36,978 nucleotides of DNA from Chloroflexota bacterium (GCA_022616515.1 JAKEEQ010000253.1:1-36978); one strand, 5' to 3'. Shown: positions 8,355 through 15,573, counted from the stretch's first letter. Program-made: numbers and translations. Notes: a model not told the origin generated them from the letters alone.

Positions 8355-9305
8355 TCATTTATCCGTCGCTACCGTATACGCCGCCTCGGCGCGAGCTTCA
8401 ATGACATCCAGAATGTAGGTTTGCAATTGATCCAGAAAATAATCGAACCACAGCCGCCCATAGAAATTCAGTGAAGTCGTCAACTGGTAATCGGTGGTCA
8501 GGTGCAGCCGTACCTGTCCATCCGCCAGCGGCTCGATTTCGAAGCCGACTTGCAGCACGTCAATAAGTTCACCACCCACCTGATGAAATGGCGCGGGCGC
8601 GTTTTCGTCCACGACGACATCAAACACAAAGCGGTGGTTGGGTTCCCAGACGGTGACAGGTTCCTGCAACTGAAGGCCGTTATCGTACCGCGCCAAGCGC
8701 ACTGCCCCGACGCCTTCGCCCACCAGATCAGCCTCAACGGGATGTGGCACACCCAGATCATGCCAGAAGATATAAGGGTGTTCGGCTTCGCTGATGACGG
8801 GCACATTGATCATCGTGGCCCAGACCGTCGCCGCGTCGGCATTAATGACCCGCTCGGTGCGGACGGTGTATGTGTCGGTGGATTTGGGGACCTGAGCCTC
8901 AACCGCGAAAATCAAGAAAGGTATCAGCGCGACTCCCATCATTTGCTGTGGTTTGCTGGCCCCGTCGCGGCTGGTGAAATAGCGCGACATAAGGAAACCT
9001 CCCAGACTGCCGAAGGGGACCAGAAACGGCAGCGCCATACAGACACAGACAATCAGTTCCAGTTGAAAAAACAGCACAAACATTGACAGGAGCGTGATTG
9101 GAATAGCAGGCATAAACAGCGCATAGGTGGTCTTTGTTTTATACTGGCGCGGCGCAATCAGGACCGTTAACATGCCAACCACAAAAGGTGCTCCAATGAG
9201 AAAGGCGATGGACCCGGTCATCATGAGCACGCCGCCGATTGTGGATGCAAGATAGACGGCAATCCCGTAAAAACTGCCCCCCAACACACTGACAAGTAGT
9301 TTCAT
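8355..9305 (-). CDS. Membrane protein with C-terminal SRPBCC (START-like) domain
   Basis: The 316-residue protein has an N-terminal half with about five hydrophobic segments (within 1-150). Its C-terminal domain (about 148-310) resembles the SRPBCC/polyketide-cyclase fold: RTERVINADAATVWATM at the start, then GVGAVRLARYDNG, EPNHRFVFDV and a final amphipathic helix (FYGRLWFDYFLDQLQTYI). SRPBCC domains bind hydrophobic ligands in a deep pocket. Fusion to a membrane bundle suggests lipid or other apolar ligand handling at the membrane, which is an inference. GAGGA precedes the ATG. The gene is divergent from the HU-like gene and shares a dyad-rich intergenic region with it. Confidence 0.75.
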   Translation of the reverse strand: MKLLVSVLGGSFYGIAVYLASTIGGVLMMTGSIAFLIGAPFVVGMLTVLIAPRQYKTKTTYALFMPAIPITLLSMFVLFFQLELIVCVCMALPFLVPFGSLGGFLMSRYFTSRDGASKPQQMMGVALIPFLIFAVEAQVPKSTDTYTVRTERVINADAATVWATMINVPVISEAEHPYIFWHDLGVPHPVEADLVGEGVGAVRLARYDNGLQLQEPVTVWEPNHRFVFDVVVDENAPAPFHQVGGELIDVLQVGFEIEPLADGQVRLHLTTDYQLTTSLNFYGRLWFDYFLDQLQTYILDVIEARAEAAYTVATDK

Positions 9306-9339
9306 AGTCTGTCCTCACCGGGCCAATATTTTTGGTCAA

Positions 9340-9361
9340 ATACGACAATCAGCCGTCGTAT
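9340..9361. promoter_or_regulatory. Inverted repeat ATACGAC-8-GTCGTAT
   Basis: Perfect 7-bp arms are separated by eight bases, one turn-friendly spacing for a dimeric regulator. The site lies between the divergent SRPBCC membrane gene (start 9305) and the HU-like gene (start 9420). The right arm overlaps TATAAA (9359-9364), a possible -10 for the HU-like gene. Confidence 0.45.
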
Positions 9362-9371
9362 AAACATGGCT

Positions 9372-9385
9372 CTATGGTACCATAG
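9372..9385. promoter_or_regulatory. 14-base perfect palindrome CTATGGTACCATAG
   Basis: CTATGGT-ACCATAG is self-complementary over 14 bases. It lies 34 bases before the HU-like ATG, downstream of the candidate -10, where a bound repressor or an mRNA hairpin could act. The regulator is unknown. Confidence 0.45.
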
Positions 9386-9419
9386 AACTATCAACAGTGA
9401 GTCTGAGGAGGACCACGTT

Positions 9420-9725
9420 ATGAGCCGCATTAGATTAATCGAAGCGTTGGCTCAAAAACTAGATGTGTCGGAAGACGAAGCTAGTGAATTTATTGTACAG
9501 ATGGTTGATACACTGACTGAAGCACTGATTGAACAGCGCCGTGTTGAATTTGATGATTTTGGTACATTCTCGATGAAGACATCAAAGCCGCGCACCGCCG
9601 TCAACATCCAGACGCAGGAAGTGTACCCCATTCCTCCGCAGGATTACCCTGCCTTCGAACCCGCCGCCGCTCTTATTGAGGCGGTTTTGCCACGCCCGCA
9701 GCCACCTGTTGTTGCCGCAACGTGA
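9420..9725 (+). CDS. HU/IHF-like nucleoid DNA-binding protein
   Basis: The 101-residue protein starts at the ATG at 9420, set by GAGGAGGA just upstream. Upstream in-frame codons would pass through the palindrome at 9372-9385 and are unlikely. It shows the HU fold order: N-terminal helices (MSRIRLIEALAQKL, SEDEASEFIVQMVDTLTEAL), then the beta turn VEFDDFGTFSMKTSKPRTAVN, which corresponds to the HU GFGTF...R..RNP region. The C-terminal helix FEPAAALIEAVL corresponds to FKAGKAL. The DNA-intercalating RNP is replaced by NIQTQEVYPIP, so this is a divergent member. A Pro-rich tail ends the protein. It probably bends or compacts DNA. Confidence 0.82.
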   Translation: MSRIRLIEALAQKLDVSEDEASEFIVQMVDTLTEALIEQRRVEFDDFGTFSMKTSKPRTAVNIQTQEVYPIPPQDYPAFEPAAALIEAVLPRPQPPVVAAT

Positions 9726-9740
9726 TACCGTGAATGAGCC

Positions 9741-9780
9741 GCCGGGGAGGGATTTTCTCTCCGGCATTTTCGACTCTTTT
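9741..9780 (+). terminator. Probable terminator after the HU-like gene
   Basis: GCCGGGGAG/CTCTCCGGC (9741-9749 with 9757-9765, one G-U pair, loop GGATTTT) is followed by ATTTTCGACTCTTTT. The T-rich tail is interrupted but consistent with rho-independent termination. Confidence 0.7.
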
Positions 9781-9833
9781 GACATATGGCAGGAAGGCAT
9801 TTTTTCTTCCAGAATATCTGGTAGATATCACGC

Positions 9834-9860
9834 CGGACGCCCAACGGGGCGTCCCTACGA
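9834..9860. repeat. GTAGGGAC palindrome, AACG-loop class
   Basis: CGGACGCCC-AACG-GGGCGTCCCTACGA has a perfect 8-bp stem. The core is identical to the copy at 28101-28129. Confidence 0.82.
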
Positions 9861-9959
9861 AATGGGTTGGATTGGTAGTTGTAACGGCACGGCTACCTAT
9901 GAGATGTTTGTTCCTTTGGCCTATTCGCTCTTTGACAAGTTTTAGCTTGCCAGTCTTTA

Positions 9960-10023
9960 ATATTCAATAAATTTGTTGAATATCTCTCTATCGAAGCGGT
10001 TTGTGACAAATTACAACTATAAT
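9960..10023 (+). promoter_or_regulatory. Candidate promoter region of the redox cluster
   Basis: ATATTCAA-8-TTGAATAT (9960-9983) is a perfect inverted repeat. A second partial dyad, TTGTGACAAATTACAA (10001-10016), abuts TATAAT (10018-10023), a consensus -10. No -35 at the standard spacing is visible, so the promoter may need an activator. The PCYCGC lipoprotein start lies about 87 bases further on. This is an inference from sequence pattern only. Confidence 0.45.
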
Positions 10024-10109
10024 CGCGCCGATATTCAGTCATCAAAAATGCCTTCCCCCGCTACACTGAATTCAACTTAGGAGATGAATTCAAAAATGGG
10101 GAGGTATTG

Positions 10110-10577
10110 ATGAACCCCACACATACACCTATCAAGCTACTTCTCATCTGTTTGCTGTTTGTCATCTTCGCGCTGAGTGCCTCAGCCTGTGGCAGCAGCA
10201 ATTCTTCCTCACACAACGATATGCCAATGTCAGCGCACGACATGCCGGATTATGTCCAGCAAGCGCCGCCGCGCGTTCAGGAAGCATACGAGTTTGCCGT
10301 CGCCAATCCGCTGGCGCTGGAATTCCAGCCCTGTTACTGCGGCTGTGGCGCGATGGGCCATCTCAACAACGAAGACTGCTTTGTCAAAGAAATCAAGCCT
10401 GATGGCGCGGTCGTCTTTGATAATCACGCCGCTGGATGCGGTATCTGCGTCGATATTGCTCAGGATGTAATGCGACTGTCGGAGGAAGGCAAAACGCCTC
10501 TCGAAATAAGGACATATATCGACTCGTACTACAGCCAGTTCGGCCCATCGACCGATACCGAGATGCCGCTGAGCTAG
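10110..10577 (+). CDS. PCYCGC-motif lipoprotein
   Basis: The 155-residue precursor starts at the ATG at 10110, with GGGGAGG upstream. A hydrophobic signal (about 8-22) leads to the lipobox ASAC with Cys27, so the mature protein is a lipid-anchored extracytoplasmic protein. The signature PCYCGCG (74-80) is followed by Cys90, Cys110 and Cys113 (AAGCGIC), the pattern of the PCYCGC-motif family of unknown function (PF13798 type). The His/Met-rich linker (SHNDMPMSAHDMPD, about 34-47) looks suited to copper. It opens a five-gene cluster of CuA, haem and Fe-S proteins, four bases before the next gene. A copper-binding or copper-delivery role is inferred from cysteines, His/Met content and neighbours. 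Confidence 0.88.
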   Translation: MNPTHTPIKLLLICLLFVIFALSASACGSSNSSSHNDMPMSAHDMPDYVQQAPPRVQEAYEFAVANPLALEFQPCYCGCGAMGHLNNEDCFVKEIKPDGAVVFDNHAAGCGICVDIAQDVMRLSEEGKTPLEIRTYIDSYYSQFGPSTDTEMPLS

Positions 10578-10581
10578 GGCC

Positions 10582-11040
10582 ATGAAAGCGCGTCTAATCA
10601 TTGTGGTCATTGTCCTTGCCCTGATGATGGTGGTGATGCTGGTTCCGATACCGTACCTCTCGAAACCACGTACCCATCACATCACCCTCGACAGCCAGCG
10701 GTACGAATACGATCCGGGGCGTCTTGAGGTCCATCAGGGCGATACCGTCATTATCGACTTCACCGCCTCGGATGTGGTACACGGGTTCTATCTGGAGGGC
10801 TATGGCATTGAAACCCGCGTCGAGCCGGGCCTCACCAAACGCATCGAATTCGTGGCAGACAAACCCGGCAAATTTCGCTTTCGCTGTTCGGTAACCTGCG
10901 GGTCAATGCATCCCTTTATGATTGGTGAACTCGTCGTTGGCCCCAACACAACACTCTATCGTGCCGCAGCCACTATGTTGATTGGTATTGCAGGCACACT
11001 GATCTACCTGTGGAGCTTTAAAGGAGAACAACATGAGTAG
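10582..11040 (+). CDS. Membrane-anchored CuA (cytochrome oxidase subunit II-like) cupredoxin
   Basis: The 152-residue protein has TM helices at both ends (about 4-24 and 126-145) around a cupredoxin domain (about 32-120). The full CuA ligand set is present: His67 (VVHGF), Cys102, Cys106, His110 and Met113 in CSVTCGSMHPFM. In subunit II and NosZ this binuclear centre accepts electrons from cytochrome c. This protein lacks the usual two-helix N-terminal hairpin, and no subunit I gene lies anywhere in the window. It is therefore either a standalone electron carrier or a copper-site protein. It starts four bases after the PCYCGC gene and overlaps the next gene by eight bases. Confidence 0.9.
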   Translation: MKARLIIVVIVLALMMVVMLVPIPYLSKPRTHHITLDSQRYEYDPGRLEVHQGDTVIIDFTASDVVHGFYLEGYGIETRVEPGLTKRIEFVADKPGKFRFRCSVTCGSMHPFMIGELVVGPNTTLYRAAATMLIGIAGTLIYLWSFKGEQHE

Positions 11041-11530
11041 TCGACGCAAATATACACGGAAAAGTAATCGCAAGCAGCAAAACACCCTCAAACAGCAGCG
11101 CCAGATTGCCACCGGATTGCTGATTGTTATCCTGCTGGCAGTGGGTTTCCTGACCTACGAGTTTGCCCTGAAAAAAGATTTCGAGCCGGAGGTAGCGGGC
11201 GCTCCGGCAGCAAGAGTCGCCAATACCGTCGTCGATCACGGGCAGGTTCGAGTTGGCGATTACGTCACGACCGAATATGAAGTGACAAATGTGGGCGATG
11301 AGCTATTGATCTTTTACGGCCAGCCCTATGCCGAGGTGATCGAGGGCTGCTGCCCGCCAACTGTTGAAATGGACAAGCGCGAATTGAGGCCGGGTGAGAC
11401 GGCAAAAGTCACCATGCGCTACACGATGCATGAAGGCATGGACGGCCCGCATGAATTTCGCATCCAATTGAACACCAATGACCCGGCATCACCCGAAATC
11501 GTCCTGACCGCATTCTCGGATTGGGTGTAG
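11033..11530 (+). CDS. Membrane-anchored DUF1573-like Ig-fold protein with Cys-Cys motif
   Basis: 165 residues: a very basic N-terminus (MSSRRKYTRKSNRKQQ), one TM helix (about 27-45), then an extracytoplasmic Ig-like domain. The domain has the DUF1573 layout: VVDHGQVRVGDYVTTEYEVTNVGDELL, then RPGETAKVTMRYTM and FRIQLNTNDPASPEIVLT. Where DUF1573 usually has SCGCT, this protein has EGCCPP, a vicinal cysteine pair that could bind metal or undergo redox change. It overlaps the CuA gene by eight bases, so the two are translationally coupled. A role as scaffold or metallochaperone for the neighbouring copper proteins is an inference. Confidence 0.78.
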   Translation: MSSRRKYTRKSNRKQQNTLKQQRQIATGLLIVILLAVGFLTYEFALKKDFEPEVAGAPAARVANTVVDHGQVRVGDYVTTEYEVTNVGDELLIFYGQPYAEVIEGCCPPTVEMDKRELRPGETAKVTMRYTMHEGMDGPHEFRIQLNTNDPASPEIVLTAFSDWV

Positions 11531-11560
11531 GCAGGCAAATAGGGTGGCTCAATTATTACC

Positions 11561-11639
11561 CCACCCTATCCCACCTTCCCCTCTGTCGCTAGCGCGACAT
11601 CTCCCCATGAATGGGGAGAAATGGGGTGGGATAGGGTGG
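11561..11639. repeat. Nested inverted repeat, three-way-junction type (second family)
   Basis: Outer arms CCACCCTATCCCACC (11561-11575) and GGTGGGATAGGGTGG (11625-11639) are perfectly complementary over 15 bases. Inside lie two perfect hairpins: TGTCGC-TAGC-GCGACA (11584-11599) and TCTCCCC-ATGAAT-GGGGAGA (11600-11619). It lies between the DUF1573-like and polyferredoxin genes, inside the redox cluster, and ends 75 bases before the polyferredoxin start. It could terminate, attenuate or stabilise the transcript. Confidence 0.85.
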
Positions 11640-11714
11640 CGAATCTCCCTCCTCCATTTATGGTGCCCGCAGGGCGGAGGGGGATGGGAAAACCGCCCGA
11701 AAAGGAAATGACCT

Positions 11715-13088
11715 ATGACGAAAATCGACCTGTTGACCGCTGCACCCTGGCTGAAGCCGATTCTGCGCTCACGCCTCTTCCAACCCGTGCTGATGCTAGC
11801 GACGCTGGCCTTCTTCGTGATGGTCATCCTGACAGGTCTGTTTGGAACGCCCGCTGGCAACCGCAATTTTGGCATTGTGTTTGTGTGGATTGTGTGGTGG
11901 GCGCTGCTCATGATTATTATGGTCCCGTTCATGGGACGGATTTGGTGTACGATGTGCCCCATCCCCGCACCGGGCGAATGGCTCCAGCGGCGCGGCATCG
12001 TCAAGCGGACATCGGGCAAACTGAGCACCCTGCGCTGGCGGTTCCCTAAACGCTTCCGCAATATGTGGCTGCAAAATATCGGTTTTCTGGGTGTGGCGAT
12101 TTTCAGCGCCATTATCCTGACCCACCCTGATGTTACAGCTTTCGTACTGCTCGGCTTCATCCTGACCGGAATCGTGTTGAGCATTCTCTACGAAAACCGG
12201 GTGTTTTGCCGCTATGTGTGCCCGGTCGGGGGCTTTATCGGCCTGTATTCGATGATGGCTCCGCTGGAAGTCAGAGTTAAAGACCCGTCGGTGTGCGTTA
12301 CCCATACCCCTAAAGACTGCATCATCGGCAACGAACAGGGCTACGGCTGCCCATGGATGCTGTATCCGGGCGGCATGCAGCGCAACACTTACTGCGGCAT
12401 GTGCATGGAATGCGTGAAGACCTGTACACAGAACAACATCGTCATCAATGTGCGGTCCATCGGCAGCGATTTAACGGTTGCCAAAGAGCGACGCCTCGAC
12501 GAAGCCTATAAAGCCTTTATCATGCTCGGCTGCGCGATACTGTATTCGGCGGTGCTGCTGGGTCCCTGGGGCTGGATGAAAGATTGGGCCAGTATGGAAT
12601 CGGTGGCTAACTGGCTGATTTATGCCGCCGGATTTCTGTTCATCAATCTGGTGGTGCTGCCCGGTGCATTTGCCCTGACAACTGGCCTTACCCGACGCCT
12701 GTCAAAACAAACCTTATCCACCCGCGAACTCTTCACCCATTATGCCTATGTACTGGTTCCGCTCGGACTGGCAGCATGGATCGCCTTCAGTTTCGGCTTT
12801 GCGCTCGTCAACGGCAGTTATGCACTGGTCGTGCTGTCGGACCCGTTCGGATTCGGCTGGGATTTATTCGGCACGCGCGATACAGCATGGCAGCCGGTGG
12901 GTACGACACTCATTCCATTTTTGCAGACGGGCATTTTGACGGCGGGACTGCTCTTCGCCATCAACACCGCCTATAAAATCGCGGCGCAGTACAGCCAGAC
13001 TCATCGTCAGGCGTTCATCGCCACGCTGCCCGTCACAGGCTTTATGACAATGGTTACCTTCATTCTGTTGGGGCTATATCTGGGATAG
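11715..13088 (+). CDS. Membrane polyferredoxin, NapH/NosR/CcoG-like 4Fe-4S protein
   Basis: The 457-residue protein has about eight TM helices. Two half-motifs typical of NapH/NosR membrane ferredoxins are present: CTMCPIP (Cys78, Cys81) after TM2 and CRYVCPVGG (Cys165, Cys169). A cytoplasmic-type loop carries Cys194, Cys202, Cys212 and a 4Fe-4S cluster motif CGMCMECVKTC (Cys227, 230, 233, 237). Four or five more helices follow (about 265-455). Relatives pass electrons between the quinone pool and extracytoplasmic partners, or assist assembly. Here it sits two bases before a CuA-cytochrome c gene, so electron supply to those copper/haem proteins is the natural inference. GAAAAGGAAATG precedes the ATG. 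Confidence 0.88.
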   Translation: MTKIDLLTAAPWLKPILRSRLFQPVLMLATLAFFVMVILTGLFGTPAGNRNFGIVFVWIVWWALLMIIMVPFMGRIWCTMCPIPAPGEWLQRRGIVKRTSGKLSTLRWRFPKRFRNMWLQNIGFLGVAIFSAIILTHPDVTAFVLLGFILTGIVLSILYENRVFCRYVCPVGGFIGLYSMMAPLEVRVKDPSVCVTHTPKDCIIGNEQGYGCPWMLYPGGMQRNTYCGMCMECVKTCTQNNIVINVRSIGSDLTVAKERRLDEAYKAFIMLGCAILYSAVLLGPWGWMKDWASMESVANWLIYAAGFLFINLVVLPGAFALTTGLTRRLSKQTLSTRELFTHYAYVLVPLGLAAWIAFSFGFALVNGSYALVVLSDPFGFGWDLFGTRDTAWQPVGTTLIPFLQTGILTAGLLFAINTAYKIAAQYSQTHRQAFIATLPVTGFMTMVTFILLGLYLG

Positions 13089-13090
13089 CT

Positions 13091-14104
13091 ATGGGACGCG
13101 AAACGCTGGCACGGATTGCGCTGGCCTGCATCGTCATCGGATTACCGCTGGCAGCTTATGGTTATGAGACACAGCTACGCGATGCTCACAACAACGTTAT
13201 CGAGATTCAGGCATCCGTCTCGGAGCAGGGCGGATTTTCGCCGGATGTGGTGCGCATTGCGGTTGATACGGAAATAACGCTGCGTTTTAGCTCCACTGAT
13301 GTGACACACGGCATCGCCATTGGCCCCGGCTGGGACATCAACGTGGGGCATGTGGACCCCGGCAAGGTCGAGGAAATCACCCTCACCTTTGATGAACCCG
13401 GCACTTATACCTACTACTGCACGACCTTTTGCAGCGCCGACCACTGGCGGATGCGCGGCGTGATTACCGTCTACGACCCCGAAAATCCCGATTATGTTCC
13501 GCCGCCCTATCGCGACCCGGTGATGTTTAAGCTGGTGGAAGAGGGCGTCAACATTGATGCGGTGCATACCGGCGATGCGATGCAGGACATGGAGTTGGTA
13601 TTCACCCGCGAACCCTCGCTGGAGAATGGCGAACAGCTTGCTGCCAGCGTGACCATCCCGGCAGAAATACAGGAGCAGGATTGGCGGCGCACCCATACCC
13701 CATTGGGAGCTTTGCATTTGCTGGAACGGGCGAACCCTGATCAATCGCAGGCTGATTTGATCGATGTGGTGCTCTATCTGTGGACGCCAACCCAGTCTTT
13801 ACCACAAGCCGAATCCTACTACAACAGCAACTGTACGGCCTGTCATGGACAGTATGGCGGCGGCGATGGCCCGATTTCTGGTATCACCGCTGAAAATCCG
13901 GTGGCCTTCAACGACCTCGGCTACATGTTCCAGATGCGGGGTGATGTGCTGTATGCTAAGCTGCGGCGCGGCGGAATGGGCACAGATATGCCCAACTTCG
14001 GCACCCTGCTCACGCCGGAGGAAACATGGCTGGTGGTTGACTATCTCTGGACGCTGCCGACGCGCTCGGATGAGCCGTCAAATCCCGCAAGCATCATCCC
14101 GTAA
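13091..14104 (+). CDS. Secreted CuA cupredoxin-cytochrome c fusion
   Basis: 337 residues with an N-terminal signal or anchor (about 7-24). A COX2-like cupredoxin domain (about 35-128) has complete CuA ligands His73 and Cys110, Cys114, His118, Met121 (CTTFCSADHWRM). A C-terminal cytochrome c domain (about 238-325) has CTACH (248-252) and probable axial Met300 (TDMPNF). The middle region (about 175-232) ends LIDVVLYLWT and resembles the C-terminal half of a cytochrome c that has lost its CxxCH. The architecture matches caa3-type subunit II, but without the N-terminal helix hairpin and without any oxidase catalytic subunit in the window. It closes the cluster, two bases after the polyferredoxin gene. 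Confidence 0.9.
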   Translation: MGRETLARIALACIVIGLPLAAYGYETQLRDAHNNVIEIQASVSEQGGFSPDVVRIAVDTEITLRFSSTDVTHGIAIGPGWDINVGHVDPGKVEEITLTFDEPGTYTYYCTTFCSADHWRMRGVITVYDPENPDYVPPPYRDPVMFKLVEEGVNIDAVHTGDAMQDMELVFTREPSLENGEQLAASVTIPAEIQEQDWRRTHTPLGALHLLERANPDQSQADLIDVVLYLWTPTQSLPQAESYYNSNCTACHGQYGGGDGPISGITAENPVAFNDLGYMFQMRGDVLYAKLRRGGMGTDMPNFGTLLTPEETWLVVDYLWTLPTRSDEPSNPASIIP

Positions 14105-14166
14105 GTTGGCTACTCTCACTTGTAGTACAATTTCAGATAACGGGAGTCGAGTGAGGGGCAGTCCGC

Positions 14167-14412
14167 ATGTACTCACTACTTGATATTGGCATTGCACTCG
14201 TCATGTTTGCAGTTCTAACGGCTCCATTTTGGCGGAACCGTCGATTTGATGGGGAGTGCATTACATGTACTGTTGTGACGTTGTATGTTACTGCGCTCAT
14301 CTTTATCGCTGCCTACAGCATTCGCCGTCCAATCGCATTGGTGGTAATTGGTGGTGTCTTGCTTTTGTATCTGTTCAACTTTGTAAGCGATTTGAAGCGC
14401 GATAACCGTTAA
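14167..14412 (+). CDS. Small three-helix membrane protein, unknown
   Basis: 81 residues with hydrophobic segments at about 4-22, 36-52 and 56-74 and a charged C-terminus (SDLKRDNR). A single CxxC-like element (ECITCTVV) precedes the second helix. GAGGGGC lies upstream of the ATG at 14167. It follows the redox cluster by 62 bases and may be co-transcribed. No family recognised. Confidence 0.55.
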   Translation: MYSLLDIGIALVMFAVLTAPFWRNRRFDGECITCTVVTLYVTALIFIAAYSIRRPIALVVIGGVLLLYLFNFVSDLKRDNR

Positions 14413-14451
14413 TTCGCTTGCTACAATATGATATTGTCACGGGCACACCAT

Positions 14452-15276
14452 TTATATCCAGTAGCCGAGATACTTGTTTGCCTCAGCTAAATGCTGCTGG
14501 CTGCAAAAGGTCGCATGGTGATTCCTGTCCGTCCTCACTACATGTTCTTCACACGCGAAAGCATTGCAAAACCAGCAATACGCGCCCAATGTATCAGCCG
14601 ATAACCGCCTACACACTTGACAGGGGGAGTCGTTGTCGGTGTTTGGTTTGTAACCCATACTATATTCACCGAGGGCTAACTTTAGCATCACACCGTGTCC
14701 GGGTTTAATCCACTTGAAGCGGGTGAAGCGCGTCAGATTTTTGATGACGGCTTCCGTGCCGATCACCTTGAGCAGGTTAATGGTGGCAGGCAGACGGTCT
14801 TCGGCGAGGCTGTTGGGGTCTACAAGGTAAGGAATCGCCCGGTCCTGCATGCCTACAAACTGGCGAATCGCCTCCTCATGCGCATAAATATCCTGATTTC
14901 TGAGTTGATGGGCAAGCGTCATCAAGTTTTTGACGCTGGAGTTTTCCGGTTTCGTGTCGGGATCATAGCGTTCCCACAGTATCTGCAATGCCTCATCCAA
15001 CGCTTTAAGGTCGGGATACTCGCCTTGAGATTCATACATCTCCAGCAAAAGCTGCATTCCCGGCGATGGTACGCGGTCCCGCAGATTGCGCAGAGCCTCT
15101 CCGACAGTCATGCCAAGTTGAACGTCGCGTCGAACCGTGCCCCATTCTGTAGCAGACGGTTCCAGTATGATACGCGGAATCAGGTCAAATGTGCCATGAA
15201 CGCCATAAATAGGCGAAGTCAGCGCCCAGATTGCCGTGACATCAATTAATTGTGTTTCAAATGCGGTCAGATCCAA
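14452..15276 (-). CDS. Hypothetical protein with C-terminal Cys/His zinc-finger-like domain; TTG start
   Basis: 274 residues beginning at a TTG codon supported by GGGGAG seven bases upstream. No ATG occurs before residue 55 or so. The N-terminal 200 residues are helical (VGEALRNLRDRV, ALDEALQILWERYD, PATINLLKVIGTEAV), which suggests HEAT-like or other alpha repeats. The last 55 residues hold CQVC, CWFC, CEEH and FCSQQH. These are paired cysteines and histidines that could bind two zinc ions in a treble-clef or B-box-like arrangement. No signal peptide or TM segment is seen, so it is probably cytosolic. Function unknown. Confidence 0.7.
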   Translation of the reverse strand: MDLTAFETQLIDVTAIWALTSPIYGVHGTFDLIPRIILEPSATEWGTVRRDVQLGMTVGEALRNLRDRVPSPGMQLLLEMYESQGEYPDLKALDEALQILWERYDPDTKPENSSVKNLMTLAHQLRNQDIYAHEEAIRQFVGMQDRAIPYLVDPNSLAEDRLPATINLLKVIGTEAVIKNLTRFTRFKWIKPGHGVMLKLALGEYSMGYKPNTDNDSPCQVCRRLSADTLGAYCWFCNAFACEEHVVRTDRNHHATFCSQQHLAEANKYLGYWI

Positions 15277-15348
15277 AGCAAGCTCCCCGGCGACGCAGGT
15301 TGAATAAAATAACGGGTAAGTGTTGATAAGTCCGGTGCGTTTGGCTGT

Positions 15349-15415
15349 CGGACACCATAGATGGCGTCCCTACGACACCCGCTAAATTTACCATAGGGAC
15401 AGCATACATGTGTAC
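15349..15415. repeat. Facing pair of GTAGGGAC palindromes, right copy decayed
   Basis: The left copy (15349-15375) is CGGACACCAT-AG-ATGGCGTCCCTACGA, with one mismatched pair. The right copy (from 15392) is CATAGGGACAGCATACATG followed by TGTACG, which no longer completes the stem. The two lie about 17 bases apart. The rest of 15277-15573 shows no gene. Confidence 0.75.
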
Positions 15416-15573
15416 GATTCGGTTGGGGAATTGCACGTGTTTCTTATAGACCACGCCTTGATATGAAACCATTTTACTGAATTTCCAACGACGCTGTGAT
15501 AGTTTTGTTTGTACTGGTGGCTGACGCCGAGTAGAATTAAGCCAAATTTTAGCGACACATTAGGAGGGCAATC

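Noticed and set aside
10582-14104. A complete cytochrome c oxidase or nitrous-oxide reductase operon
   Set aside because: No subunit I, NosZ, NosD, NosF, NosY or NosL gene is present. Only CuA, cytochrome and polyferredoxin parts are seen.
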